From: Falciphora oryzae
Lineage: Eukaryota; Ascomycota; Sordariomycetes; Magnaporthales; Magnaporthaceae
Reading direction: 5' to 3'
Assembly (NCBI GenBank): GCA_000733355.1
Contig: JNVV01000003.1
Span: 682,001 to 746,000 of the forward strand
Length of the DNA stretch: 64,000 nucleotides
Part shown: positions 52,063 to 62,548 of the stretch, piece by piece
How positions within the stretch are numbered: position 1 is the stretch's first letter
How the letters are laid out: each line of letters starts with the position of its first letter
Notes under the pieces: generated by a model
Told to the model about the DNA's origin: nothing
Databases searched by the model: none
What the model saw: only the letters and a program-made list of their open reading frames with translations
Position numbers and translations under genes: made by a program

Positions 52063-53150
52063 TGTCATGACTTGGAGCTCGATCCAAGCTCAAAGATCGA
52101 GCAGAGATGGTGCGATCCGCTAACCGGCCGTCGCGTGGTCGCGACAACTCGAAAAACAGTGTCGGACACACCATCATACGCTGATATCGCTGCCAAGGGC
52201 CCGAAGCAGACTCCGGAGGAGGTCAGTTCAGCTCTTTGCACCTCGGGTTTCTTTCTTCAAACTCGCGCTTGCTCCTCCAACCTTTGAGGCAGGCAGCCCA
52301 TCCATGCATGGATCACTCCACTTTTTGCCGGATCACCTCGCCCCAGCAGACATCTGATGAACCACCACGCAAGCGCCGGTTGTCTTCACATCGAGACGGC
52401 GCTTTTGGGCCTGGGGCGTGCCTGTTGAGAAATTGGTGTAGAGATTTCCGGCCGGTGGAGGGGAGGACAAATGAAAATGGCAACAACTCGTATAGCGCAG
52501 GAGGCTCTATGCCCCCCCGCAGTTACCCACGCGCAAACATGCCGCTAACCTAGCCCTGCCACCGCCGACAGGCCGCTGCCCCGCAACCGCCGCAGGTGGA
52601 GAGCTCGACCACGGCCTCGACCTCGTCCCTCGTCGACGTCGACACGCCCTCGGTGCGGACGGTGCCCTCGGACTTTGGCGACCAGGACGTGCAGACGGAC
52701 ACGCAGGCCGACCGCCTCGAGCGCGAGGAGGAGGCCACCGAGGCCGCCAAGGCCGAGGCCAAGAAGAAGGCCAGGTCCGCCCGCGAAAAGGCCGCCGCGA
52801 GGGCCCGCAGCGCCGACAACTGGCTCGTGGCCAAGATCGCGTCGCTCAGCGACGGCGCCGCCGGCGCCCTCTTCGCGGGGAACCTGGCCGTCGCCATGGG
52901 CCTGGGTGTTGTCATGGGCTACAAGGCGTGGGGCCTCTACGAGCGCCGCGCCCTGGGCTGGAAGGGCATCGGCCTTGGTCTGGGCCTCCTGAGCATCGTC
53001 GGCCTGGGAGAGGGTGTCTTTGCTTCGTCAGTTTTTGGACTCCTTGGCCCCCAGTCTCTTTCTGCCTGGTGAGGTTGATGCTACAGATATGCTAACCGGC
53101 AACTTACTATCCTTAGGGCATACTACAAGGCCAAGGGCAAGAAGCAATGA
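52063..53150 (+). CDS. Two-TM membrane protein of unknown function (5' end unresolved)
   Basis: Coding exons visible are about 52078-52221, 52572-53026 and 53117-53150. Junctions are well supported (GTCAGT donors, GCTAAC branch and GACAG acceptor, then CTTAG) and phases agree. The first intron is unusually long (350 nt). The protein starts with a polar part containing SDTPSYADIAAKGPKQTPEE, has a long charged coiled-coil-like helix (ERLE...EAAKAEAKKKARSAREKAAARARSADNWL), then two hydrophobic segments (LFAGNLAVAMGLGVVMGYKAW and GIGLGLGLLSIVGLGEG) and ends YYKAKGKKQ. No ATG opens the first exon in its frame: an in-frame stop sits at 52060 and the nearby ATG at 52067 is one frame away. Either an upstream exon or a missing base is implied. 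The family is not recognised. Confidence 0.65.
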
Positions 53151-54235
53151 TGAGCGGGATATGACGCCCACTGTTCTTTGCTCTTTCAAAAAATACCACC
53201 CTGCGGCTCTATAAACCTTTTTCGCTCCTCGGCCTTTACGTCTGGTTTCCAACTCATCTCCTCCAATGATGGCAGGTTTAAGCTGTCAGTCGGAGCGGCC
53301 ACTGTGGCTTTCTCGGATATCCCCTTTTTGTATCGCTGCGGTTGCTCTGCGGCGGGGAGGGTGAGAGATCTTGGTTCCAGAACGAATTTCCTTGCCGACA
53401 TGTTCTCGCTTTTCATTTGTTTTGCGCGGACGGCATATTCTCTGGTCTCGTCTTTACTTTGATAATGGTTTCACGGCTCCGTTTATCACTGTGTCTACCT
53501 ACCCACGACGCTTTGATCAGGATGCTCCACGGCACAAATGCAATCTCGTCTGACGGTAATATCTTGTCATCAATTGGGTGATTCTAGCAAGGAAAGGCTA
53601 CAGCAGGCAGATGAGCAACCGCTTTACTCGTAGTATCTCTTCTCAAGTCCCGAGCTTGGCTACGTCTTATGCTGCCGGCATATATGTACGGGACTACTTG
53701 CGTGTAGTAGGTCCATTTTACATTTCAGAATCGGAAAACTCGCTAGGAAAGAAGCAAAAAGCTAAATCGGTATCAAGAGCCAATCCACCCGTCGATAAAC
53801 GCCCCCCAGATGCCATTTGACTGACCCAAAGGCGGGTGAGACATATCAAAGAAAATGCCGATGACGTCGAGACCGCTACGAAGGAAATAAAAAAAATAAG
53901 ATCAGGGCCCGACCTTAATCCCAGCCAAGGAGGATGGCGCAAGCTGTTTACCAAGGCTGGGAATGTGGTAAAGAAATAGAGAGCAATCCCGATAACACAT
54001 ATTCCAAAAACGCCAAACACCAGGGCCGCCTCCAGATTACCTGGAAAATCTCATATGGCGGTTTTGCGTGAGCCTCGTTAAACATGGCTGTGGAATCCCA
54101 ATAAAGGGCTCAAGTAGAAAGAGAAAAAGGGCGGGGGAAAAGAAAAGGCGACTAGTAATCGGTAAGAAATGATAACTCAAGGAAAAGCTTTCTACTGTCG
54201 GAGACTAAACGAGCCAAGGATGAAAAGGCGCATTC
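53151..54235. other. Convergent intergenic region
   Basis: Between the two-TM gene and the minus-strand regulator gene. The 100-codon minus frame at 53718-54020 has hydrophobic stretches but is probably UTR or chance. No other feature. Confidence 0.4.
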
Positions 54236-55746
54236 TCAGTTCGTGGGGATCCGAGTGTGCGCGTCACGCAGCCTCTTGACCCACTGCCGGCGGAGTTCAG
54301 GGGTCATCTTGCAGAACATAAGGGCCTTGTTAGGGTCCGTGAGCATCTTCTCTGCGATGCTGCACTGAAGCACCAGCTCCTCTTCGCTGAAGTCGCGGAA
54401 GAATATCTCCATGGCCTGCTCGGGCCAGCGCAGCGGCCGTGAAAGCTTGACCGCCTCGGCGAGCTGGATCAGCAGGTCCTCGACCAGGCCGTGACCCAGC
54501 GCCGTGGACCCCACCGCTGCCCCAGCCAAGGGAGCAAAGCCGGCGATAGTAGCTGCGCCGGCATCTGCCGTAGGGCCGGGCTGGCTAGCGGCCGGCGGTC
54601 TCCCGCTGGCGCCCACGTTGGCTTGGGTCTCGGGAGCAGAGTGCGTCATATCGACAAAGCTGGTACTGGGCGCGGCCGTAGTGCGGCGTCGTTTGTCGGA
54701 AGAGAACACCGGTGGGTCGGGAACGAATCGTTTACGCGTATTATTTGGGGGCTGGGTCTCGTCGGGTGGGGTGAGGGCGCTTGTTGAGGCAGTAGACGTC
54801 CCCATGAGCATGTTTACAGCTGTGCCGTGTTGTTGCTGCGGCTGCTGGTGCATGAGAGGCTGTTGCTGCTGCTGCTGTTGGGGCTGCTGCTGCTGCTGAA
54901 CCCGATGTTGGTGTTGTTGTTGTGGTTGGGGTGGCATGGGTGGCGGCGGCTGCTGTGGTTGCTGATGCTGGGGTGGTTGCTGCTGGGGCGGCTGCTGCTG
55001 AGATTGTGCCTGCGGCGTCATGTTTGGGGGAGCGATGCCTGACGTCGTAGATGACAAGACGGGCTGCGGTACTACGGCAGCGTAGCTGGTATCGTCGAGG
55101 AGCTCCATGAGGGAATCACCCGCGTTGCCATCAGCGCCTTCAGATCCGGACACCCCGATCGTTTCGCGCCGTCGCTTTGTGATGCGCTTTGGGGCGCCGC
55201 CGGAGCCCACCACGTCGGGAAACAAAATCTCCATGTATTCCTCATGATCAAAGGGCCGTCCTTTGAGCGACCGAGAGAGTGGCTCTTTCTGGGTGGAAGT
55301 TAGTCACGATATCGGGCAGCTTAGAGATCCCGAAACAGGAAATACTGCGGTCGACGTACAAAAACATGGTGCCTCCAGGCCTCATCGGTACCAGTCACCA
55401 TGCGCGTGGTGGGGTTGTAGAGGAAGTCAGGGTCTTCGCGAAGGCCTCGCCATAGGCGGAACTTCTTCCGCGCATTGTCCGACTTGTTGATAAGATGGCC
55501 CTTGTTCGGATACGCTCCATGGTGCTTTTGCAGAGCCTTGGCGGCGCGATCCCAGGCCTCTTGCTTGAAGCTGTGGTTGTCCTTGAGACCCAGCTGGACC
55601 GACTCACAGAGCGACCGGAAGAAGGTGGCCTCGTATGCTGGCGTCCAGCTGAACCGCGGGCCCTTGCGGAGTTTGCCTCCGCTGGTGGATGAGACCGAGA
55701 TGTCGACCAGAGATGCGTCGGCGACAGTATAGTCCTCCTCCGCCAT
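54236..55746 (-). CDS. Myb/SANT-like DNA-binding regulator with polyQ region
   Basis: Two exons on the minus strand, 55746-55360 and 55288-54236, 479 residues. Donor GTACGT, branch TGACTAAC, acceptor CCCAG, phase 0. Residues about 28-125 (FSWTPAYEATFFRSLCESVQLG...HSFKQEAWDRAAKALQKHHG...KSDNARKKFRLWRGLREDPDFLYNPTTRMVTGTDEAWRHHV) form a Myb/SANT-like DNA-binding domain of the PF12776 type, with the aromatic W...F...W positions. Next is a basic KRITKRRR patch (possible nuclear signal), then a long Gln/Pro-rich region encoded by CAG/CAA repeats, a second basic cluster (SDKRRR) and a C-terminal helical domain of about 90 residues. It is probably a transcription regulator in the nucleus. Confidence 0.88.
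54825..55015 (-). repeat. CAG/CAA polyglutamine-proline tract
   Basis: Imperfect Gln codon repeats inside the Myb/SANT-like gene, mixed with CCG/CCA prolines. Length polymorphism between strains is likely. Confidence 0.85.
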
Positions 55747-58700
55747 GGCGACGACGGCGACGTGCCCCGCGGTCGCACGCGGGACCGGCTCACAGGAGCT
55801 TGCCGCTCAGCTCAGCTCACTCGAGGTGGCACCCGGCACCGCCTGCTCCCCGGGCGGCGGGGGGGCGGGGGGTGTCGGCAGAGCACCGCGTCGGCAGGCG
55901 GCGGCGGCGACGCGGCTGCGTCAGAGCGCGCTGGCCGCGTCGAGGGGCGGCCGGTAACGGAGCAACCGACGCCAGGGCAGGCGGACGGCAGGGACAGCCG
56001 CCGCAGGGGAAATTGGATGGCTGACGGCCCCGTCACGATTCGACGAGACGAACGATGGTTTCGCCGGCCGTGGCTGGACAAGGGGGGCTGGGTGGCGGGC
56101 TGGCAGTCGTGGTACGGTCAATGACTTTGCACGGTGCTGCGGCCGCTCTCTGGCCAGGAAAGTGGCACTGCGCTCCAGCCTGCGTGCTGCAAATAACCGA
56201 CAACCGTCGGCTGGTGGCGGGCGGGAGCTTGCAACCCGACACGCCCGTCCCGTTTTGGCGGGTCGCGTGTGGAGGAGCGCTCTCGTTTCTTGTCCGTGCA
56301 GAGAGTCTGGTGGGATGAATGGGTGGTTCTGGGAGGACCGAGTCTCGTCCACCGTTTGGAATACTGGTGGTGGTCAATTGATGGATGCGCAAAATCTGGG
56401 GGATACGAGGCCCTCGCCCAGCAGAAGACAGCAGACGGTGGGGTGGGGCGACGTGATTGGAGCCTGCCGTCCTATCAAATCGATGGATTCGCCAAAACGG
56501 AGATACACGGTGTCTATACCGCATTAATGCACGGACCTGGCGAGCAGCAGTTACGACGAGGCCTACAGTGCAGCGAGCAGCAACTCTGTCAATGTACGGA
56601 GGTTCCCAATAAAGTCTAGTTAGTGTCTGGTCAGCGGGCCAGTCACAAACTCTTGGCACAGAGGTCAGTTGGCAGTTTGTTTGCTTGACCATCTGTGCTT
56701 CTCTGCCCTTGGCAGTTCATGTTTGCACCCAGCCACTGCCAACCCACTATCAGCTTGTGTCACAGCCAGCTGCCAACCCATTAATTACGTTGGATCGCGT
56801 TCGCTCTCGTTTGCCCATTGACGCATCGGTTTGTTGCGTGCCACCATCGAACAAATATCTGCCGGGCACGCCAGGCAAACTCAATGTCTTTTGGCCGCCG
56901 TAGTCGGGTATCCCCAAGCCTTTGTGGGATGCACTGACATCATACCGCCATACCCCTGTGCGCCAGGGGCCTTGTCATCGCATTCGCGTTCTCGTTGCCC
57001 CAAGGAAGCATCCCATTCAATATTCCGACCATCCTCTAAACCGCGATCGATGCTTCCGGCGCACCAAAGTCCAGACCCCCGGCTACTCCCAAAAAAGAAA
57101 CGGCGGGCACTCAAATCCAGGGGCGTCTGCAATGTGAGCAGCCCATACTCAAGGGGTTGACCTAGGGACGAGTCGGGAAATCGATGCCGAATCAACGGCG
57201 AGCAGCCAGCAGCCAACACGACTGGCTCAAGAGCAAGAGAAGGTCATTTGCTGTGGGGGCTGCCCCTGCCCGTCCAAACATGGGGCGATGCGGTTCTGAA
57301 ACAGCATGACCGCACAACTCCTGACTCCACGTCTGGAGGCCTGAACATCGAGAAGCAGGTCTCCTCGTGGTTCGTCCATGTCGAAAGTACCCGGTTTCCC
57401 CTTACTCTCGTTTGCCGTTGTCCCTGGAAAGCTAGCCGTAGTAGGCAACTGGAGACCGAGGCCACGGTCTGATGCGTTTTCCCACGCCCAACGATGGCTG
57501 GCTCTCTGATGTTATTGAGTAGTCGGCTAAGGGACGCACTCTCGTCCCAGCACCCAAGGCTCTACCGTGTGTTTGGCTGCGTGGCGATACCCGACGCTGC
57601 CTAGGTAGCGGTCTAGGGTGACAGGCGATAGAGTTGTCTCCTCAGCCTTAGGTTACAGCAACCGCCATACTCTATTTCCCAAGCCTCCAAGCCCTCGTTA
57701 TCGGTTCAATGCCGTTCCCACCACAAGAACGCTAAAAGGCTTGGAAATCGCGGGGGAGGAAAGCCAAGTCGCACGGGCCTGGGGATCGTGTCTTGGCGCT
57801 GCAATCAAGCTTCTGGCCCCTGTGCATATCCCGAGATTCCCGAAGTGGCGGCCATCACAGGTCCTCGCTCTGTATCCCGATAGAGTCCAAAAGAAACGCC
57901 AAGCTGCCTGAGCGAAACATTGTTCCAACGTTCTGGGAGGAATACATGTCGCCAAGAATTACGGCCGCTGCCAAAGCCTTGGGCAAAAGCGCTTGGCGCT
58001 GGACTGGCCTGCCCCAGCTCCCGTGTGTTTCCTTAAACGCCCGATCTTGATAGATACACCTATCCCTCAGCACCCGCTTCACATCTTTCCCTATTGCCGT
58101 CGCTCCCGTAGATGCCGCGTCATGGGCAGGCCCCTGAGTCCGTCATGATGGACACGCGTCGAGGCGGCCGGCTTCTGCTGCGCATTGGCCGGGGAAACTA
58201 GCGCCCGCCCGCGACGGCACAAGTGGCGGGAGCGACGAATGGCACACTCTGGACGGCTCTGGCGTTTCATCAGAAAAAAAGTCCGGGCGTCTCGCCCCTA
58301 GTCAGCTGCGGGCCATCTTAAGTTTCCTTGCCTTCTCCAAGCCCCTAAAAAAAAAAAATTAAAAAAAAAAAATAAAAAAAAAAACCCAAATTCTTCGAAC
58401 CGGCAATCTATGGCCGCGGCGTTTCCTGCGACGCTTGAGGATCACCCTTGCAGCGGCTCACAGCAAAGCAGCGCCGCCATATCCGTCCCCACTCTCCGAT
58501 GTGGCAGAGGCACCCACCTTTGCGACGCAGGCCCCAGTCTTCCTGCCGGACATAACCGGCTATCATCAATAGCAGCCGTGGCCAATGGAGTGGAAACACC
58601 GTGCCTCATTGAGGTACGGACTGGCGGGTTCGACAATCGCCATTCCAGCCCATCCCGCTATCGTTGGTGGAAACGTAGACGCCGCCGCGACGGTCCTCGG

Positions 58701-59477
58701 AGTGTCATAGTTGACATGACGCAGCGTCCGATGATGCCGACAAGCTATTTTCGTTAGCTTCCTATCGTCTCTCCCGAATGGGCATCCCCCAGGCCCATGC
58801 GCCCGATGAAGCTCTTCCCGTCAGGGATTCTGAGCCGCCGAGTACATCGGACGGGCCGAGGCACGCTTATACTCACTTGGCTCCCGCGGTGTCCACCGTT
58901 GGCTGCAGTGTACCATCTGTAGGTGTATCCAGGCCAGGGATCCGGGCCAGCCTTCGCGCATGGATTTGCTGCGGCATATCTGCGAGGACGCATGGAGTCA
59001 AAGGGCATTGCCACACGCCCCCCCATGGCCTGCTGCCCTGTCTCGGCTCCACTGCCCGGGCCGTCAAGGATATGGTGAGGTGGTCGTGGTCCCACCCGTG
59101 TCAGCCTCTGTTTTGTTTTCTGCTGGTGTTCATTACTCAAATCTCGCTGCTCGTGGGGGTGTCCCATGCGGAAGAGTCGCTGTCATGCCAGGTACAATAA
59201 CCTCGCAGGTTCCCTTTCTGGATCTGTTCTTTTTCTTCTCTTCTTTACCACCTCCCCTTCCCCTTTTCTCTTCCCCCTCTTTGCACGGCCGTTGTCCCCG
59301 TCGACGGCGTGTGTTATTATTCCCTTCGTCTCGCCTTGGTCTTTCTTCCGGATAGATTTACCTGGCGACGAGCAGTGCTCTCCTTTTTACCTTTTAACCC
59401 GTCTCTCTTTCACCCCCTTTTCACCGAAACCACCTGGAGTGGATTATCCATTTTTTCTTGTCACCCTAGTCATCAAC
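55747..59477. other. 3.7 kb gene-free divergent region
   Basis: The longest stretch without a gene. It separates the minus-strand regulator from the plus-strand protease. The first ~400 bases are very GC-rich. An A-rich tract lies at 58347-58384. The last ~250 bases before the protease ATG are a T/C-rich leader. All frames here are short and antisense-paired. I found no repeat, tRNA or protein signal. Confidence 0.5.
58347..58384. repeat. A-rich tract (38 nt)
   Basis: Three A runs of 11-12 bases separated by TT and T. Confidence 0.9.
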
Positions 59478-60938
59478 ATGTGGTCTCTTCTCAACTCGCT
59501 GCTCTTCCTCGGGCTGCTGGCCTCGTTTGCCTCCGCAGCCCCATCCAGGCTACAGAAAAGGTCGTTCAAGGTTGAGCGTGTGCGGAACGTCAACTTCAAG
59601 GGGCACAATGGCCCGCGAGAACTGTTGAAGGCCTATTCCAAATTCAGCATGCCCATCCCGTCGGCATTGCTAGACTCGATCCAGGCGGAGGCCGCAGCTG
59701 CGAAGGCCGCCGAGGCTGATGCCTTTTCCGCGGCATCAGTGGAGGGCGCGAAGGGCGATGATATCATTTTGGAAGGCATCGAGTTTGTGCCGGCTGCTCC
59801 TAAGAAGGCCTCGGGTGCCAAGGCAACGAACGGCACTGCTGGCAAGGCTGCCGGCGTCGGTCTGGTCACGGCCACACCCGAGGCCGGTGACGTCGAGTAC
59901 CTCTCGCCCGTTACCATCGGCGGACAGACTCTGAACATGGACTTCGACTCTGGATCTTCGGACCTGTGGTGCTTCAGCACCATGCTTTCTCAAAACATCC
60001 AGCAGGGACACACCGTCTTCGACCCGGCAAAGTCCAAGTCCTTCAAGATGTCTCAGGGCTCCTCGTTCCAGATCAGCTATGGCGATGGCTCCCAGGCGGC
60101 CGGAGTCGTTGGCACCGACACGGTTGACATTGGCGGCGTGTCGGTCGCCAACCAGGCGGTCGAGCTGGCCACCAAGGTCAGCGGCTCCTTTGTGAAGGAC
60201 ACGGCCAACAACGGCCTCGTGGGCCTGGCCTTTTCCAAGCTCAACGCCGTGAAGCCCGCCAAGCAAAAGACCTTCTTCGACAACATCATGCCTTCGCTTG
60301 CCGAGCCCGTCTTCACTGCCGACCTCCGCAAGGGCGCCGCCGGAGCCTACGAGTTCGGCCGCATCGACAGCTCCAAGTTCACGGGAGCCATGAACTTCGT
60401 GCCCGTCAACACGAGCAAGGGCTTCTGGCAGTTCTCCAGCGAGAGCTTCGCGGTCGGCAACGGCCAGCCGCAGCAGGGCACCCCCGGTGGCCAAGCCATC
60501 GCCGACACGGGCACCACCCTCATCCTCGCCAACCCGGCCACCATCAACGGCTACTACAGCCAAGTCCCGGGCGCCAAGAACGACCAGAACGTCGGCGGAA
60601 TCACGGTCCCCTGCGACGCCAACCTGCCTGACCTGATGCTCGACGTTGGCGGCGTCATGGCCAAGGTCAAGGGATCCGACATTGTGTTTGCCAAGGTTCA
60701 GGGTAACAGTAAGTGCCTGAACAAAAACTCCAGCTTTTTCTTCTATTTTTTATTTGTTTTATGCCAAACTCGAGAATGTTTATGCGCTGACCACGTCCCC
60801 TTCTCTCTAGCTTGCTTCGGAGGAATGCAGCCCACCACATCCAACCTCCAGATCTACGGCGACATCTTCTTCAAGTCTCAGTTCGTTGTCTTCAACGGCG
60901 GCAACAACACATTGGGGATTGCGGACCACGCTGTGTGA
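59478..60938 (+). CDS. Secreted pepsin-type aspartic protease (A1 family)
   Basis: Two exons, 59478-60708 and 60811-60938, 452 residues. Donor GTAAGT, acceptor CTCTAG, phase 1. The signal peptide is MWSLLNSLLFLGLLASFASAAP, followed by a propeptide of ~100 residues that is Ala/Lys-rich. The mature bilobed protease has the first catalytic motif FDSGSSDLW, the flap tyrosine in QISYGDGS and the second catalytic motif IADTGTTL. It ends IYGDIFFKSQFVVFNGGNNTLGIADHAV. The cysteine pair CDANLP...CFGGM brackets the intron. It hydrolyses proteins outside the cell at acidic pH. The frame is open upstream, but the signal peptide fixes the start. Residues are closest in style to the endothiapepsin/aspergillopepsin group. 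Confidence 0.96.
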   Translation: MWSLLNSLLFLGLLASFASAAPSRLQKRSFKVERVRNVNFKGHNGPRELLKAYSKFSMPIPSALLDSIQAEAAAAKAAEADAFSAASVEGAKGDDIILEGIEFVPAAPKKASGAKATNGTAGKAAGVGLVTATPEAGDVEYLSPVTIGGQTLNMDFDSGSSDLWCFSTMLSQNIQQGHTVFDPAKSKSFKMSQGSSFQISYGDGSQAAGVVGTDTVDIGGVSVANQAVELATKVSGSFVKDTANNGLVGLAFSKLNAVKPAKQKTFFDNIMPSLAEPVFTADLRKGAAGAYEFGRIDSSKFTGAMNFVPVNTSKGFWQFSSESFAVGNGQPQQGTPGGQAIADTGTTLILANPATINGYYSQVPGAKNDQNVGGITVPCDANLPDLMLDVGGVMAKVKGSDIVFAKVQGNSKCLNKNSSFFFYFLFVLCQTRECLCADHVPFSLACFGGMQPTTSNLQIYGDIFFKSQFVVFNGGNNTLGIADHAV

Positions 60939-62548
60939 TTTGGCCGTTTGTTGGGGAAGCTGCCGGTCAGCAGCTGTGGTGCATTCTTTTGTCGATATTT
61001 CTCCAGAGTTTCGTGTTTCCTAATGCTAGGGTGTTTCGATCAGTACCCGCCATGAAGACATGTTTTTTGATGCTTGAAGACTAGCGGATGGCCAGAAGCA
61101 GGAACGAGCCGGTCAATGACAATCGCGCCGCGGCTTGCTCCTGATGGCTTGAATGTAAATATTATCCCGGCGCGACACTAAAGCTTTTTGTGCATAAACT
61201 TGGCGCGTCATTGCGGCGTGCCTTGTCCCTCGCTCGCTCGTGTAGGCCACGAGGAAGTTGATTTTGCGTTATCCCATTTGCGTGACTGTCCTAAACGTAA
61301 GGAAGCGTACAGACGGCATTTCGAGACGACAATCTTATACGTAATTGCCTCCACAATCCTCGGGCGTGTGTGGTCGCACAACATCCTCGCAGAACACCAT
61401 CTCTGCCAGATTAACACCACGGAGCGGGGACTCCTGGCGCACGGCTGGGCGGGCCGGCTGAAGTCGGCCGCCATAAGCGTCTGCTTCCGAGGCCCCGGGC
61501 CTTCCCCTTTTCGGCCACGCGCGAGGTCACGCCGGCAGACGGCCAGGGGCGGACGTCGAGGCACGGTGGAGATGCCGCAGGGCCTACAAGACTTCGCAAT
61601 TTATCTCGAGCAGCGACATGTCCGGCGTACCTTGCGGCAGTCGCCTTGGCTGGCTGGCTAGGGCTGGACTCTATTGACTTTCTTTTCTTTTTTCATATTT
61701 TTTTTTCCCTTCGCCTTCCTCCAGGCTCCTCCTGCCCCCTCCACAATCCCTGATTGGAATGCAGGCGCGGGGATCGAGAGCCGGACCGATGAATGCGCAA
61801 CGCGACACGGCAGTAAAGGGAAGGCGGGGTCATAGTGGCAGCCAAGGCTCTGCCCCGGAAATCTCTCCAGGGCGCTCGCCCACTTTCTCCATGAATCCCA
61901 TCGCGGGTTGCGACTCTAGGTGGCCACGTCCAATGGCCATTTGGGCCACCCCATGGCCCGGTGGAGAACGCCTAGGAGAATGCCATCGCCAGGCGGCGCC
62001 ATGTGATGTCTGCCAGCCCTCGGCTCCTGCCCTCCGCCGCCGACTGATGGACAGCAGGGCAGCAAGGACAGGTCCCTAACCGGGCCGACCCTCTTGGCGA
62101 ATATGCGGAGGCCGCATCTCTTTGCTGCTGTATTACTGACTCTGCCTCCCTGCCTACCCGACGTCGGTGTATATAACCCTCGCTTGCCCCTTTGGGCTGC
62201 GCGCTGAAATGCGGCCAGCAGGGCGTGACGTCGGCGGTACTTGTTAAGCCAGCACCAGCTTCAGGGGCGACGTCCATGGGAAGCATTCCGCGAAAGACGA
62301 ACCAAGTTCACGGTAAGCCAAAGCACACCTCCCCGGCTTGCTCTTTCCTAAAACGGAAACTCTACCTACCTCCGCACCTGTTGTTATGGATCTCCCCCAG
62401 AAGCACAGGCTCCCATCCTCAGCCATGCGACCACGTCTTCGACCTTCTCTCTTCCAAGCCAGATCTTTTTGGGATACATGGTGGACTAACCAGCCCATCA
62501 CGCAAATATCGGTACCCATCCAAAAGGCCATTTTTGTTCTTCCCAAAC
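60939..62548. other. Intergenic/promoter region of the beta-glucosidase
   Basis: 1.6 kb. Short frames only. A TATATAA at 62170 and a long pyrimidine-rich leader point to the GH3 promoter. No gene seen. Confidence 0.45.
62170..62176 (+). promoter_or_regulatory. Candidate TATA box of the GH3 gene
   Basis: TATATAA lies 379 bases before the ATG at 62549. The long distance would require a long leader or a leader intron. Confidence 0.4.

Noticed and set aside
53718..54020. Minus-strand frame with hydrophobic stretches
   Set aside because: Lies in the 3' flank of the regulator gene. AT-rich, short and without support beyond hydrophobicity.
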